64,000 nucleotides of DNA from Zarea fungicola (GCA_900169235.1 FWCC01000328.1:186001-250000); one strand, 5' to 3'; counted from the first letter of the stretch, positions 41,517 through 53,607 are shown. A program made the numbers and translations. Notes: a model not told the origin generated them from the sequence alone.

Positions 41517-43515
41517 ATGTTAGTTCAACCCACTCACTTTCATTCATCCCCAATCAGGCGTCCTAACCTGTGGACAGGTCACGCCGGCGACGAGCGGCAA
41601 CCAATGGTGGCAATGATGCCGATCCAAATAGCCCCAGGCCAAGAAGAAATATTACCGGACCGTGAGTTTTGTATCATGATGAATAATCATCATTTTCTAA
41701 TTGTTGCAGTCAATCTGCTTTAACGGACTTCTTAGCTGTAAGTGTTTCATAGTAGGTGGTGAGACCAGGGCATTGCTAACAGATTGCTTGCAGTCACATA
41801 ACATTTCAGCAAGACAGATTCGCGATGATGCTGATGCACGCCGTCAAGCAGCTGCCACTCAGGTGCGCCAAAATGGCGATGATGATGCAGACCAAGTCGC
41901 TGAGTCAAGTGCCGCCGCAAGTATGCGCGCGCCGGGTGGCAGCAAGCGTGCGGAAAAACAAAAGCAAGAGGAAAAGGCCATTGCAAAGATCAAAGCGAGC
42001 AAAGCCTTTAAGAAGCGCAAGAAGCACATGGATGAAGAAGACGAAGACGACCTCGCACGCGCCATCTTTGAGCAAAGTCATGCGCCGTTACCGGGCCAAA
42101 TGGACAACTGCGAAATCTGCGACAAACGCTTTACCGTTACACCCTACTCTGTGGCTGGCCCCAACGGTGGCCTTTTATGCGCACCTTGTGGTCGTGAGGT
42201 CGCCAAAGATCGAGAGGGTCAGAAGCCCAAGAAGAAGCCCCGAAAGCAAACCGGAGGGATCGGCGCTCGCCGAACAGCGCAAAGCCGAATTCTCGACGGC
42301 GATGTAGGAACAAAGAGCCTTGCTACGCTGTGCGTACAAACACTCGCAAAAAATGTCAACATGGCAGAGAGTTTGGGTGACCTCCCTGAGCACCTCGTCG
42401 ACAAGATTGCTCGAATCTTTTCCAAGCGTAGACTACTCAAGCCAGAAACACTGCCGCTCTTTCTTCAGCCCAACACTGAGACGGTTCATATTTACGATGG
42501 AGGACATCTCAGAGATGACGATTTCATCAGCATTTTTCAGGTCGCGCCTAAACTACGCCATTTCAAGGCGCGATGTGCCATTCAGTTCAAAGACGAAGTC
42601 ATGGATTACCTACTGTCGCGCGACACTTGCCTAGAGACTTTTTATCTGCATGGCGCAAACCTCCTGAGCGAAGATAAGTGGCATGAATTTCTTGCGGCAA
42701 AGGGAAACCATTTGCAGAGAATACATGTTTACTACACAGATTTACACTTTGGTGACGATACAATCATTGAGTTGCAGAAGTATTGCCCGAAACTGCAGCG
42801 CCTCAAAATCGAAAACAACCAGAAACTAACAGAGCACGGCGTTCGGTCCATTGGATCGCTTACCTCCCTAGAGCACATCGGCCTTCAATTGCACCATAAA
42901 ATCTCATCGGAGGCGCTGACGGAATGCATTGCCGGTATCGGGGCAAAACTACAGACGCTTTCGCTCAAGATGTTTCCAGCAGTGGGAGATGAAGTCCTCG
43001 AAGCAATCCACAGCAACTGCCATGCTCTGAACAAACTTCGTATTACGGACAGCGAGGTGATGACGGATGCTGGGTTCGTGAAACTATTTACCAATTGGGA
43101 CAATCCGCCACTGTCAGTCGTTGATCTTCAAAAGTGTCGCCAGCTAGATGCGGCCCACCCGCGAGAGAACCCCGACAGTGTTGGTCTTTGCGACGAGGGC
43201 TTCAAGGCGCTCATGGCACACTCCCAGTCAAAGATCAAAGTTGTCAATGTGCACGCGTGCCGGCATATTTCGCGTGACGCCTTTGAACAGGTGTTTAGCG
43301 AGAATACCGTTTATCCAGAGCTGCGATCACTGGAAATCAGCTTCTGTGAGGAAGTTACTGATTTTATTCTCGGAAGCATATTCCGCTCCTGTCCGAAAAT
43401 CAGGGACGTCAACGTGTTTGGGTGCATGAAGGTCAAGGACGTCCTGGTACCTCGCGGCGTAATTCTAGTTGGTGCACCCAATGCCCAAGGCATGATGACG
43501 GAAGGCGTCCACTAG
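41517..43515 (+). CDS. RAD7: Rad7 leucine-rich-repeat DNA repair protein, 611 aa, split start codon
   Basis: Exons: 41517-41518 (AT), 41578-41661, 41710-41737 and 41794-43515; introns 59, 48 and 56 nt; 612 codons. The initiator codon is AT|G: donor GTTAGT begins inside the genomic ATG at 41517, and the acceptor CCTAACCTGTGGACAG supplies G. The mature start is MSRRRRAATNGGNDADPNSP, followed by GPQSALTDFLASHNISARQI, the Rad7 hallmark. Reading the genomic ATG straight through gives an unrelated peptide. A lysine/glutamate-rich helix precedes a CxxC...CxxC zinc module (C144 and C147 in CEICDKRF; CAPCGRE near 168), then about twelve leucine-rich repeats to the C-terminus (AGIGAKLQTLSLKMFPAVGD). 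Rad7 works with Rad16 and Elc1/Cul3 in global genome repair. Confidence 0.94.
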
Positions 43516-44342
43516 TTAGTCATAAGCCGCCATGGCAAACGATGGGACGGCGAACGATATACGCAATGATAGTCATGACGCCAATGACGCTCTACTATCT
43601 GTATGATAGCTCGATGAAATGAGTGATGAGTCTAGGAATGAAAATCCGATGCCCTCACGAATGCTACATGGACAGATATGCGACGGATCTAGAAACAGTA
43701 TCCCTTTGATTAGCAGGTCTCCACGATTGCCCGTGCCCCAAGCTGTGTCAAGAGACGCAGTTGACATACTTGGATGTCTATATTAATATTGGGGGTTTTC
43801 TGATGAGCCTGGGTTTTTAGATTCGGATGGGATACTCGCGCGTGTTTGATGCATTGAAAGGCACAGAGATTACCTCGAAAGTACTTCGAGTGGTGATTCG
43901 ACTGACATGGGCTCTGTTTTCCTCCATTTGTGGACCACGTCCTAATGATAAACTTAACCTTTTTTTGTTTTATCATCCAATTTTTGTTCCAGAGAGCATG
44001 TCAAGTTGAAATCTACTACTCTGTAGTGGTTGCGAATGGAAAAGAAAGCGCCCATGCATTACTTTAACGTATGCCTATGCTTATAGAGACATCACAAACA
44101 TGCAGCTATAAATCTAAGAATGAATGATTCATGAATATTGTGAATAGCAAATGAAGAATTATTTCATGTTGAAATATAAAGTAGATCAAGTGCACGGATA
44201 CCCATATCCTAAAAAAAAGAGTCATTGCTCCATATAAAAAAATGTCAAGCGTGCCATTGCACTAGGAAGAATGCGTAACCCGACACCGTCTCTGTCATTT
44301 TTATATTGCAGAGATCCAATCCCCTTCAGCCATGCCAACCAT
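43516..44342. other. Convergent intergenic region
   Basis: 3' flanks of RAD7 and the ODC gene. A+T-rich; no gene supported. Confidence 0.5.
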
Positions 44343-45692
44343 TTACATGCCGAGAAGCGCCTTGGCACCAGGCTCGCTCGAGACATAAAGAACCTCGTGC
44401 GAGTTGGAAAAGCCGTTAAACTGAGTGGCAGAGCACTTAGTGTAGGCGCCCATCTCCTCAAAGTATATCCAATCACCGACATCGATAAGGTTGGCAAAGT
44501 CAATGCTATCAGTGATGCGGTCAATGCCATCGCAGGTAGGACCCCAGATGGAATACTGAATTCCCTCGCCGTCGACTACGGGGCAGGCGGCCGAGGTGTC
44601 ATAGAGACTCTCGCCGCTGCGGCGCAGGACCTTGGCAACGGGGTGCTGATGGTCAAAGATGATGTTGGAGAAGTTGCCGTAGACGCCGTCGTTGATGTAA
44701 ATCATGTAGCTGGTGGCGCCGGTGGCGGGGTCCTGGACGTGGCGACGGGCAATGACGTTGCAGGCAATGGTAAAGGCTGAGGCGACATAGTAGCGGCCGG
44801 GCTCTGCAATGATATCGACGTTGCCGTTGGCAGGGAAGAACTCATCGAGAGCACCGTTGAGGACGGCGGCATTGACCTCGAATGTGGCACCAGAGAAGCC
44901 ACCACCGACATCGAGAGTGCGCAGGTGGAAGCCATGGGTGGCAGCCTCCTGGAAGACGGTGTAGGCATCTTTGACGGCATGGTAGTAGGCCATGGGATCG
45001 GCAGATCCGGAGCCAACGTGGAAGCTGACGCCGACAACGTTGAGGCCGAGTTCCTTGGCAAGGGCCAGGAGGCTGTTGGTGGTATCCATGGGGGCACCAA
45101 ACTTCATGCTGAGGCGGCAGGCGCTGGAAGTATCATCGGTGATGATGCGGAGAAACAGCTCGGCCTCGGGAAAGTGCTTGGCAATCTTGTAAAGCTCGTC
45201 GGTGTTGTCAAAGGTCATCTGGCGGACACCGGCAGCCTTGACGTGGCGGACATATGAGTTGGTCTTGCAAGGCTGGGCGTAGATGATACGGTCAGGGCTG
45301 GTGCCCATAGCGAGGACCTGGTCGATTTCGGTCTTGGAGGCGCAGTCGAAGCCGGTGCCGAGGGCAGCAAGCAGGCGTAGAACCATGGGGTCCGGGTTGC
45401 ACTTGACGGCGTAGAAGGGGCGGACCCTGGCAAGATTCTTCTTCCAGCGCAAATGCTGACGGTAAACGTCGCCAAGATCAGCTACGAAGAAGGTGTCCTC
45501 CTCGCCAGGCTCGCAGAGGTCATGGTCGATGGCGTCGACGCGAGCGGTGAGGGCCTCGCCAATGAGGCGCCGGCCAATGGCAGGGCCGTCGAGGGCAGGG
45601 ACGGCATTGATGGGGAGCCGTTTGGCTAAAAACTGAGGATTATGAATTGATTGTGCATGATGATGGTCGAGGACGGCCGTAGTCATTGTCAT
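44343..45692 (-). CDS. SPE1: Ornithine decarboxylase, 449 aa
   Basis: Intronless CDS from the ATG at 45692 (MTMTTAVLDHHH). The frame is open further upstream but has no ATG. It is a fold III PLP decarboxylase. PFYAVKCNPDP carries the PLP lysine K97; FDCASKTEIDQVLAMG, HVGSGSADP, DVGGGFSGATFE and EPGRYYVASAFTIA bind PLP and phosphate; WGPTCDGIDRITD contains C387 of the second subunit's active site. Length and motifs are normal. It converts ornithine to putrescine, the first step of polyamine synthesis. Regulation is likely through the very long, ATG-free leader upstream and, as known for the family, antizyme; no antizyme gene is in the window. Confidence 0.97.
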   Translation of the reverse strand: MTMTTAVLDHHHAQSIHNPQFLAKRLPINAVPALDGPAIGRRLIGEALTARVDAIDHDLCEPGEEDTFFVADLGDVYRQHLRWKKNLARVRPFYAVKCNPDPMVLRLLAALGTGFDCASKTEIDQVLAMGTSPDRIIYAQPCKTNSYVRHVKAAGVRQMTFDNTDELYKIAKHFPEAELFLRIITDDTSSACRLSMKFGAPMDTTNSLLALAKELGLNVVGVSFHVGSGSADPMAYYHAVKDAYTVFQEAATHGFHLRTLDVGGGFSGATFEVNAAVLNGALDEFFPANGNVDIIAEPGRYYVASAFTIACNVIARRHVQDPATGATSYMIYINDGVYGNFSNIIFDHQHPVAKVLRRSGESLYDTSAACPVVDGEGIQYSIWGPTCDGIDRITDSIDFANLIDVGDWIYFEEMGAYTKCSATQFNGFSNSHEVLYVSSEPGAKALLGM

Positions 45693-46359
45693 ATCCCAAG
45701 ATTTGAGCTTGTTGGTTCGGGGATGGTTGTACACTGGGGTCGAGGATCGCAGGTCGAAGGGCTCGAACGAGACTCTTGAATTTGTCGGACCGAGTGTATT
45801 GATTGGATCACAATGCAAGTAGAATTGCGTCCAAGATTTGAGTCGGATAACAATCAAAGAATTGTTATCACTAGTTTAGAGAAAAAGGCCACCGTTGAAG
45901 GAGGGCTTGTTAGGGTGGTTGAAGGATATAACAGACGTTTCCTTCAGCGGATTGGCGAGGCCTCCTCGACTCTTCCCCGGTAAGAGGAAGAACCGCAGAA
46001 CTCCTCCTATGCGGCAGCTGGTGGGAGTTGGAAGAAGACGGGGGAGGAGGTTGATGATCCAAGTCACCAGGAGTCAAGAGCGGCGCGTAGAAGAAGTTAT
46101 AGGCAGTGGCAGGCGGGAGGAGGAATGGCGTTGATGATGTGTGTTGGCTTGCGAAAGCAGAAATCGTTGTCGGAGACGAGGACGACGGCCTGGGGAGCCG
46201 TGGCGGAAGTGATTGCCTTTTGAGAAGACCCAAAGGCTAAGGCAAGTCGCGAAGATCTAGGTTTAGGATGTTTTTTGTTTTCTTGTTTAAGAGTGGGAGA
46301 CTAGATAGTTTGTCAAGAGTTTTTGGGTCAGCGGTCAAGATTTTCTATTTCTGTGGAGT
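45693..46359 (-). promoter_or_regulatory. ATG-free probable long 5' leader of ODC
   Basis: On the ODC strand there is no ATG at all in the 667 bases before the start codon, although about ten would be expected by chance. The stretch is C/T-rich (plus strand G/A-rich). The next ATG upstream (46369) opens a 13-codon uORF ending at TGA 46330-46328. Long leaders with translational control are known for ODC messages. Confidence 0.6.
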
Positions 46360-49300
46360 CATGACGCATCAAGGTGTGTAGGCGGGTAGAAGAGGGCAGT
46401 GAAAAGAATGGAGTCGAAAGGACCAGTGCAAATAGGGCGGGGGTAAAGCAATAGGAGACAACAGGTTCTGCCACAGGATTCGGAATCCTGTCGACAACCT
46501 CGCGAGGTCGGTGTTGTTGTGTTTTGACTGTGCCTAGACAGGGCGTAACAGGAGGCGGTGGAGGGGGAGTGACGGCAAACGGCACGCAGGCGGTACAGCC
46601 CCATGCGCCATTTGTGGTCGTGAGGAGACTAACCTTGCGGGAATTTCGCAGAGTGCAAAGTCAAAAGAAGATTCGGCTGAAGAACAGCGAGAAGGGGTGC
46701 GTAATGCGAATTGGAGGGGGTTGAGGTTGTAAAGTGGCAGTGAGGACACGGGGACGTGTTTGTATTTGTAAAGAAAAGGAAAGCCAAAGCTTTTGGAGGT
46801 TTGGATGTGGGTTTGTGGTGGTGGTGGTGGTGAGTGGGCAGGTGGACAGGGCAGAAAAAAAAGGTGGGGGTTTGCTGTAAATTTTTTGTCTTTTGCTGCT
46901 TTGCAGAGGTGCAAGGTCTAGAGCTGCATCGGTGGAGCGCGGGTGGCCCCAGTAGTTTGGGCACTGCGAGCCAGTGAGGTGTTCCCTAAAGCGGCCCCCC
47001 TACAGCAAAGACATTTCTCGGCTTCTAACCAGTTTCGTTCCAGCCTTCCAGGTACCAGTGTACATGGTTCATGTCGAGGTCTGCCCCTCGGCCCCACGCC
47101 GCTCCCGAGACACTAGACAAGTACTGGGAACAACAACCACTAGGAACTTGGATGGATAGTGGCGTGCTGAACCACGGCAGGTAGATGGCCTGCATCGTGG
47201 CGTGCTTAAGGTACATACACGAGTTGACGAGGAGACGAGAGACAACAATGATCTACACTCTCAGAGGACCATTTCATACTCATTGGCTTGCATAATGCAG
47301 ATGCAGCAGGTTCTTTTCAGCCATTCTGATTGGTGAGAAGAGCTGCCCATGCTTGGGAGCTGATGGTTAGAGGCCACAATTCAATGCAGCTACTGCCTTT
47401 ACATGCATGCAGGTCTCAGCCGGAATGATTCCAGCACTCGACGCGGCTAGGTTTCAGCAGGTGACTGGTTGCACGGGCTGCAGCGGCTGCTTTGCATTGC
47501 ATCCTTGGCTTGAACTAGGCTCGGTAGATTTTTAATTTTGAACGAATTCTTGCCGAGATCTAGGCATTGTTGCCAGAGTAGTGTTGGGGAACATAGAGAG
47601 GCAGCTCAATCCTCCCCAACCAGGTAGATACAGAGCAGATTAACGATACGTCAGTCAGTATACAGGTAGTTACTGGATCCCTCTCCGGGGCCTGACCGTC
47701 AACAGCTTTCGGCCCAACATCTGGCAGTGACGGCTTGCCATGCTGGCTACCAAGATCTGCATCACCACTGCTCTTAGCCGGCATTGTCAATGCAAAATAC
47801 AAAGTGGCGTATCAAATATTCCAAGAAATGCAAGATTTCTCGTATTTCTCTCTTTCTCTCTTTCTAGCTCTAAATTTTGGCAATTGCTCTGATCCTATGG
47901 CCGGGCCTGCCGCCCCTGTTTGCTCAAACACTGAAAGTACTTGGGTCCATCGGCGAACGACTAACTACAAGTTGTGGTGTTGCAAGTACCAAGGTACATA
48001 TATACCTCTCCTAAAAAAAGCTCCTTTATTATTTACGCTACGCCATCCTTCTTCGCATCACCACCCAGCTTACTGGCACCCAGCTTGGAGCTTACTTTAA
48101 TGCCTCGCCTAGAATTAGCCTTTTCTGTCAATGCCACCATCGGCATCCCTAACCGAACGCTAATCCAAAACACTCAAGCACAGACTGTTTCCGGCACGCC
48201 GCCGATCGATCACCTCTCCTCACGCGACACTCTACGATGTAAGTTATTAGCAAACTTCCTACATACCACTCCGTAACTTAGTATGAACACCGCGCGGCAT
48301 AAACGTAACTACATTCACTCCCCCCGTTCCTAATCGGCAACGAATACGGAAGCACCACATTCTAGCCTTGGTCCTTAGTCCTTGATCCTTTGTTTCGTAC
48401 TAACATTTCTACCTCTAATCGGCTCATACAAACCAGCAATGCCACGTGAATAAACCCAGTAATGCCTCATACAATGCTGTTGTTGGCCACGCCAAAGAAA
48501 AAAGTCTCATATATAAACTTGACTTCCCCTCTCTCTACTTCGTCCTTCTAGCTTCTCTCACCATTTCTGGGGTACTTACACCACAGACCTCCTGTCCTGC
48601 CTCGCCCACGGTCCTCGTTTTGCCTTTCCTTCCCCCTTGTACCTCTGCCAACAGCTGATTCCTCGCCTCTTACGGCCAACCAGTGACGGCCATCTATTCA
48701 TTTCGTACTCGTGTCATCAATGTCGTATCTCCATCCATCCGAGCCACAAGCCGTCCCGCTGCTCTGGTATGTACTCTGTTCTTTAGTCCGGCAATCCAAT
48801 GCTCAGCGACCCCGGCTCTGAGAGAACGAGCGATTTATCGTCAGTCCCCTGTCTTCGTGTTTTCGCGTTTGCCTCTCCTCTGCCGTGGTAAAACACTACG
48901 TCTAGCCTCCAGTGAAAAATTCCCTCACCATCCAATTTCGCTCTCTTCTACTTCTGTCTCACCTGCCCACGCCTTGATTCGGTCTGTACTAAATGAGCCA
49001 AAATATGGGAGAGACTTGGAGACAGGTAACAGTAAAACAAGAAATGAAAAAGAAATGACAATGAAACTTTCGCAGGCCCAAACCGTGGTTAAACCTCGTA
49101 GAAAGAAAGACAGAGAAAAATAAAAAGAGAGAACCTCATACTTGCTCTTGCGTTGCTCTGTGGCCTCACTGCCATGGATGATGACAACGTCATCGACAGA
49201 AAGGCGTATCGTATCTGAACGCGTTCAAAGGCTTCCCCTAGAAACCTTTTAATTCACTTTGCAAAGCTTGTCGAGTAATCGTAGCCCTGTCGACGCGTGA

Positions 49301-49467
49301 GAAGAGTCGTAAATTTTCCATCTATCCCCCCAAAAGAAAAAAAAACTATACTGTACATGTGCTGATTTTTTTGGTCTTCTCTTGACCATGTTATACACTT
49401 TATCCTTGCCCATCGTAATTATACACACACAGCAGTGATTGTACACACATAGTAGTGCCAACTCTTC
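46360..49467. other. Intergenic between ODC and CYM1
   Basis: 3.1 kb; left part is the ODC upstream region. It holds two adjacent perfect palindromes: CAGGATTCGGAATCCTG (46474-46490) and ACCTCGCGAGGT (about 46497-46508). Near 48508-48545 on the plus strand a TATATAAA box precedes a CT-rich initiator-like stretch, with an ATG at 48721 and a GTATGT donor at 48767, but no coding family could be recognised. The right end holds the 3' flank of CYM1. Confidence 0.4.
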
Positions 49468-52400
49468 TTACACCGACTCAGCACCAGGGACATTCATCTC
49501 CTCAATCGCCCAGCTGCCGTCAACCCATGTCTTCTTCTCTCCCAAGAACGACATTCGTTGCTCGCCCTTGTCAATCGCCTGTACCAGGTACTTGTCCGCC
49601 ACCTCCTGTACCTGCGCCTTGGTCACGTCCAGCAGCTGCTCACGCTTGACCTGGCGCATGTCTTCCGTCACACCCGACAGGAACCGGCCCATGCCCTCCT
49701 CATTAACCGCCTTTGGCGCATCGACAGATTGGAACACGGAAATTTTTGCCTCTTCCAGATCACGGTCGCTCCACTCCTTGGCAGCCGCCCACTTGCCCGC
49801 ATTCTTCATGATGCTCATTGTGTTCTGCGGGTTGGGGTCGCGGTACGAGTAGAACCCAAACAGACCGTCGAGTGCCTTGGCGTAGGCACCACCGCCGTAG
49901 GCACCGCCCTTTTCACGAATCTCGTGATGCAGGTGCTTGTGTGTCAGCATCTGCGAAAGAATCTGTAAAGACGCGCCGTCGGCGTGCGTGTATGACGTGG
50001 TCCGCACGGACAGGCTTCCATAGTAGACTTGATACGGCAATGGAAAAAAAGTTTTGCTTGTCTTTGGGAGCAGCAATACACCCCCTGCAGTCTGTGGTAG
50101 CTGCTTCTGTAGCCCTGTCGTAAATGTCCTGAGAGCCTCGGCGTTCCCTGCTACACTCTCGGCTCCGCAGGTCACAGCAGCTCGCAGCTTGCCTGTTGTC
50201 AGCACCAATTGTTGAATTTGCTTGAGCTTCGCAATGATGTCGACAAACTGGTCTGACTCGGGTCGGCCAGCCAGAGCCGTCACAAGCTTCACCTGCGACA
50301 GACCAGCCACCTGCTGTCGGAGCCAGGCAGCTCTTGTCAGGCCAGACTCGGCGTGGCCCATGGCAAAGCGGTGACCTGATGATGCAATATCGTTCACAAC
50401 ACCATCGGCAGAGGCTTGAAGCAGCTGTCGGACCCGTAGGGCTGCCTCTGTGCTGTCAAAGTCGGTATCTAGTACCAGCTTGCGCAGAAGATCGAACATG
50501 ACTGGTACATTTCGGTCAAGTGCCATTCCAGTAAAGATGATGCCCTCATGAGCCTCCTCAAAGTTGGTAGCTGAGGGTGTAGAGTGGTATCCAACTGAAA
50601 CGCCACCAGTCTTGAGCTTAATCATGTCCTCCAGCTGCTCCATGGTCATCTCCTTGGTTCCGAGACGCATGATGCTATCAGTAAACAGGGGAATGAGCTG
50701 ACGCAAATCGTCAGACAGGTTTTCAATAGTGTTGATGGCACGGAAATATGTCAATCCGTTTGTAGGAGCCTCCCGCCACTGGATTGAAATGCCATCGCCA
50801 ACTTCGTCTCTTAGAGCCACTCGATCGATGCTTCTAGGAATATCCTTGACATAGACCGTCGGCAGGCAGCTGAGGTCTTCGGTATTGGTCTTATTTTGCT
50901 CGGTGAGGAGAGCTTGCTCCTGCTCTTCAAATGCTGTGCGCGCTTGTTCCTCACCTCCAGCCTTTTGAACAGCCTCGGCAATCTTGGTCGATAGACGATC
51001 GTTTTCCTCCTGGGCCAGCTCCTCTCCAAAAGTTGCTGACGGTGTCATTATAAAGGTGAGTGCATTATCTGTGAGGAGGTATTTGTCAATGAGGCCCTCC
51101 AGGTAGCCGCCCTCTGCAAGCTTGGTCTGGAAGCCAGTAATTGTGTCGTTCCAAGCCAACGAGTCGAAGGGATCAACGCCGTTGAACCACTTGGGTTTGA
51201 GTCTGTTAAGCATAGAGAATCCAAAATTGGAGGTCTTGTGCTTGAGCGACAGCTCGAGCTGGTGGAGCGAGCCATCAATCTTGCGCTGATCAAAACCGTT
51301 GTCGCGAGCCTCTCGGAGAATCTCTTGCACCTTGGCTTTGAGTTTGGGTACATCTGCCTCTTGGACACCAGTGAGGCCAATGGAGAATATACCTCGCTTG
51401 GCGGAGCTGTCGTAGCCAGAGTTGGGGCTCCAGTCAGCCCCCATACCAGTCTCGACGAGGCCACGGTAGAGCGGCGAGCCATAACCATCCATCAGCAGGC
51501 TGGAGAGGAGAGCGACGGAGAAGGACTCCAGGACATCGGACGTATCTCCCGTGATCCACGAAACAGACGTCTTGTACTGGCGATCAGGGTCAACGAGGGG
51601 ATCAAAAGGACCTGCTAGTATCACATCTTTGGGTTCAGTGAGTACAATCGGCTCGTGGATTTTCTTGTCGGCTTGAATCTTTTCAAAGGCCTGCAGACGA
51701 GCATCGATATCCTGCAGGTGATCAGCCAGGGGCATGTCACCATATGTGAAGAGCTTGGCATTGCTGGGGTGGTAGTGTTCTGCGTGGAAATCTTTGAGTT
51801 GCTGGTATGTAAGGTCAGTAATCTTCTGAGGATCGCCGCCCGAGTTGTTGATATCCGGGAAGATGTGATCTTGGAATCGGATATAGTAGAGATAGCCGGC
51901 GTCGGACATTTGCCCCTTCATCTCGTTGTAGACAACGCCCTTGAAAACGAGCTTCTTGCCCTCCTCATTGGTAGCGAGCGGATTCTCGGGCCCAATACGC
52001 CATCCCTCTTGTGTGAAATCAGATTCCTTGAGCAGTGGATGCAGCGTCGAGTCGAGGTAGACGGACATGAGGTTCTTGAAATCCTGTGAGTTGGTTGTCG
52101 CAAAGGGGTAAAATGTGTGGTCTGATGCGGTGAATGCGTTCATAAAGTTTGACAAGGTTCGGGGCAGCATCTTGAAGAAAGGGTCACGAATCGGGTATCT
52201 GGGCACCGGTTAGCAATGTTGGCCGGTGACTCGTCCGTTTGCGCCGACTGACTTTTCGCTGCCGCACAAGGTCGTGTGCTCCAGGATGTGAGGGATTCCC
52301 GTATCATTGGGAGGATTCGTTTTGAAGCCGATTGAAAACACATTGTTGCTATCTTCTCGGGCAATATGTAGGTAATCAGCACCGGTCTTGTCATGTTGAA

Positions 52401-52530
52401 GATGCAAAGCCGTAAGCTCCAGCTCCGGGACATGCTTGGATCGGACGAGGGTGAAGCCGTGTAGCTTGGAGCCTGGCCTGGGGTATTGGGACAGCTCAGT
52501 TACAGCCTTTCGGGTGGCATTGCGCAACAT
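49468..52530 (-). CDS. CYM1: Mitochondrial presequence protease Cym1/PreP (M16C), 1,002 aa
   Basis: Two exons, 52530-52253 and 52198-49468, 54-nt intron, 1,003 codons. The splice joins [20 protein letters not shown]. The inverted zinc site is [14 protein letters not shown] (H81, E84, H85), with the downstream glutamate in the following helix. An M16C-associated linker and a second, inactive M16 half follow; the C-terminal R/Y pair regions ([34 protein letters not shown]) are typical. The N-terminus [15 protein letters not shown] is a plausible mitochondrial presequence. The enzyme degrades cleaved presequences and short peptides in the matrix. Length is normal. It is divergent from the taxilin-like gene. 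Confidence 0.95.
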
Positions 52531-53607
52531 TGTAATGAGAAATGCGATTAACAAGACATGGAATAACAAATGCAGCAGATCGAGCAAACGAGGAAAGTTG
52601 CAAGGCGTGTCGTGTCAATTCTGCAACAGGTGCCGAATGTTTAGGCACCATAATAAGTTGAAAGTCATTTTCGCGTTAGTCAGCATTTACAGTGCTGCTT
52701 TAAGTGGTAGCCTACCTCACTACATTTGGTTGAAAGTGGCAATAGATCAGAGATTCGAAAGACGCTTGGAATTTTCGCAAAGAATTAACGGACTAGATGT
52801 TGAATTATAAAACTTTTGCTGATAATTTTAAACATGACCAAGTTTCTAGAGGCAAGGCAGTTTGACGAGAATACAGTTAGCTATGGTACAGAGTAACACA
52901 TACCTAATGTAGTTTCCAAGACTCGAGTACAGTTGTGATTTGTTCAACATATTGGAAGGAAAGGGGGAAGTATTGCTTTGCTAGAAAAATGATGAAACAT
53001 ATTCTGCATGGTGCAATAATAATTTTGCGCTGCGAATTAAATAAAAACACAGACGGTTCATTATAGCAGCATTCCATTATTCCCCATTTAGTCCAGCGCT
53101 CTCAGAGTCCATCCTTCATCCTCCAAAAACCCGCCTGCCAGCCAAGCAAGCCAGCCGCCGCCGCCGCCGCCGCACCACCACCAGAAGCAAGCGTTTAAAG
53201 TCCACCCAAGCCGCTAGGCAAAAGCTGTACATGAGTTGGACTGGAAAACTACGACTATCCACACCCAGCGTCAAACAGAACCGTCTCGAGTCTCTCCCGA
53301 CGCCGACTACATTGCCTATACCTCCGCGCCTCGCATTGATTCTTTCCGCACCTGCTGGCCGCGACTTGCTACCAGCTGCCAAAGCCTCCGCAAATCTGCT
53401 TAACTCAGCCCGCACACGTCGGAAGCACCAACCTCCGCTCCCAACCCGTCGACAACCTCGCCCGCAGCGGCCCAATCTCGGGCTCTCAGAGGCGTCTGAG
53501 AACCGAAATCCCCTCTAACAGATATTCTCACCGCCTTCCAATGTCATAATACCCACCACCACCTCTCTGTGCGACAAGAAACGACGAGCCGCGCACCCAA
53601 CAAGCCC
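52531..53607. promoter_or_regulatory. Divergent intergenic region of CYM1 and the taxilin-like gene
   Basis: 1.08 kb holding both promoters. A (GCC)n tract lies at 53154-53173. The 53231-53518 frame begins with ATG but shows only Pro/Arg/Ser composition, as in a leader; no CDS is supported. Confidence 0.5.
53154..53173 (+). repeat. GCC trinucleotide microsatellite
   Basis: Twenty bases of uninterrupted GCC repeat in the probable leader of the taxilin-like gene. Confidence 0.9.

Noticed and set aside
41481..41723. Frame with the genomic ATG at 41517 as a small gene or upstream ORF
   Set aside because: It overlaps exon 2 of RAD7 out of frame and has no motifs; the spliced AT|G model explains the region fully.
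45693..45857. N-terminal extension of ODC by 55 residues
   Set aside because: The upstream frame is open but has no ATG; the first ATG at 45692 gives the usual ODC length.
53231..53518. 95-codon frame upstream of the taxilin-like gene
   Set aside because: Low-complexity Pro/Arg/Ser/Leu composition, no motifs; more likely the transcribed leader.
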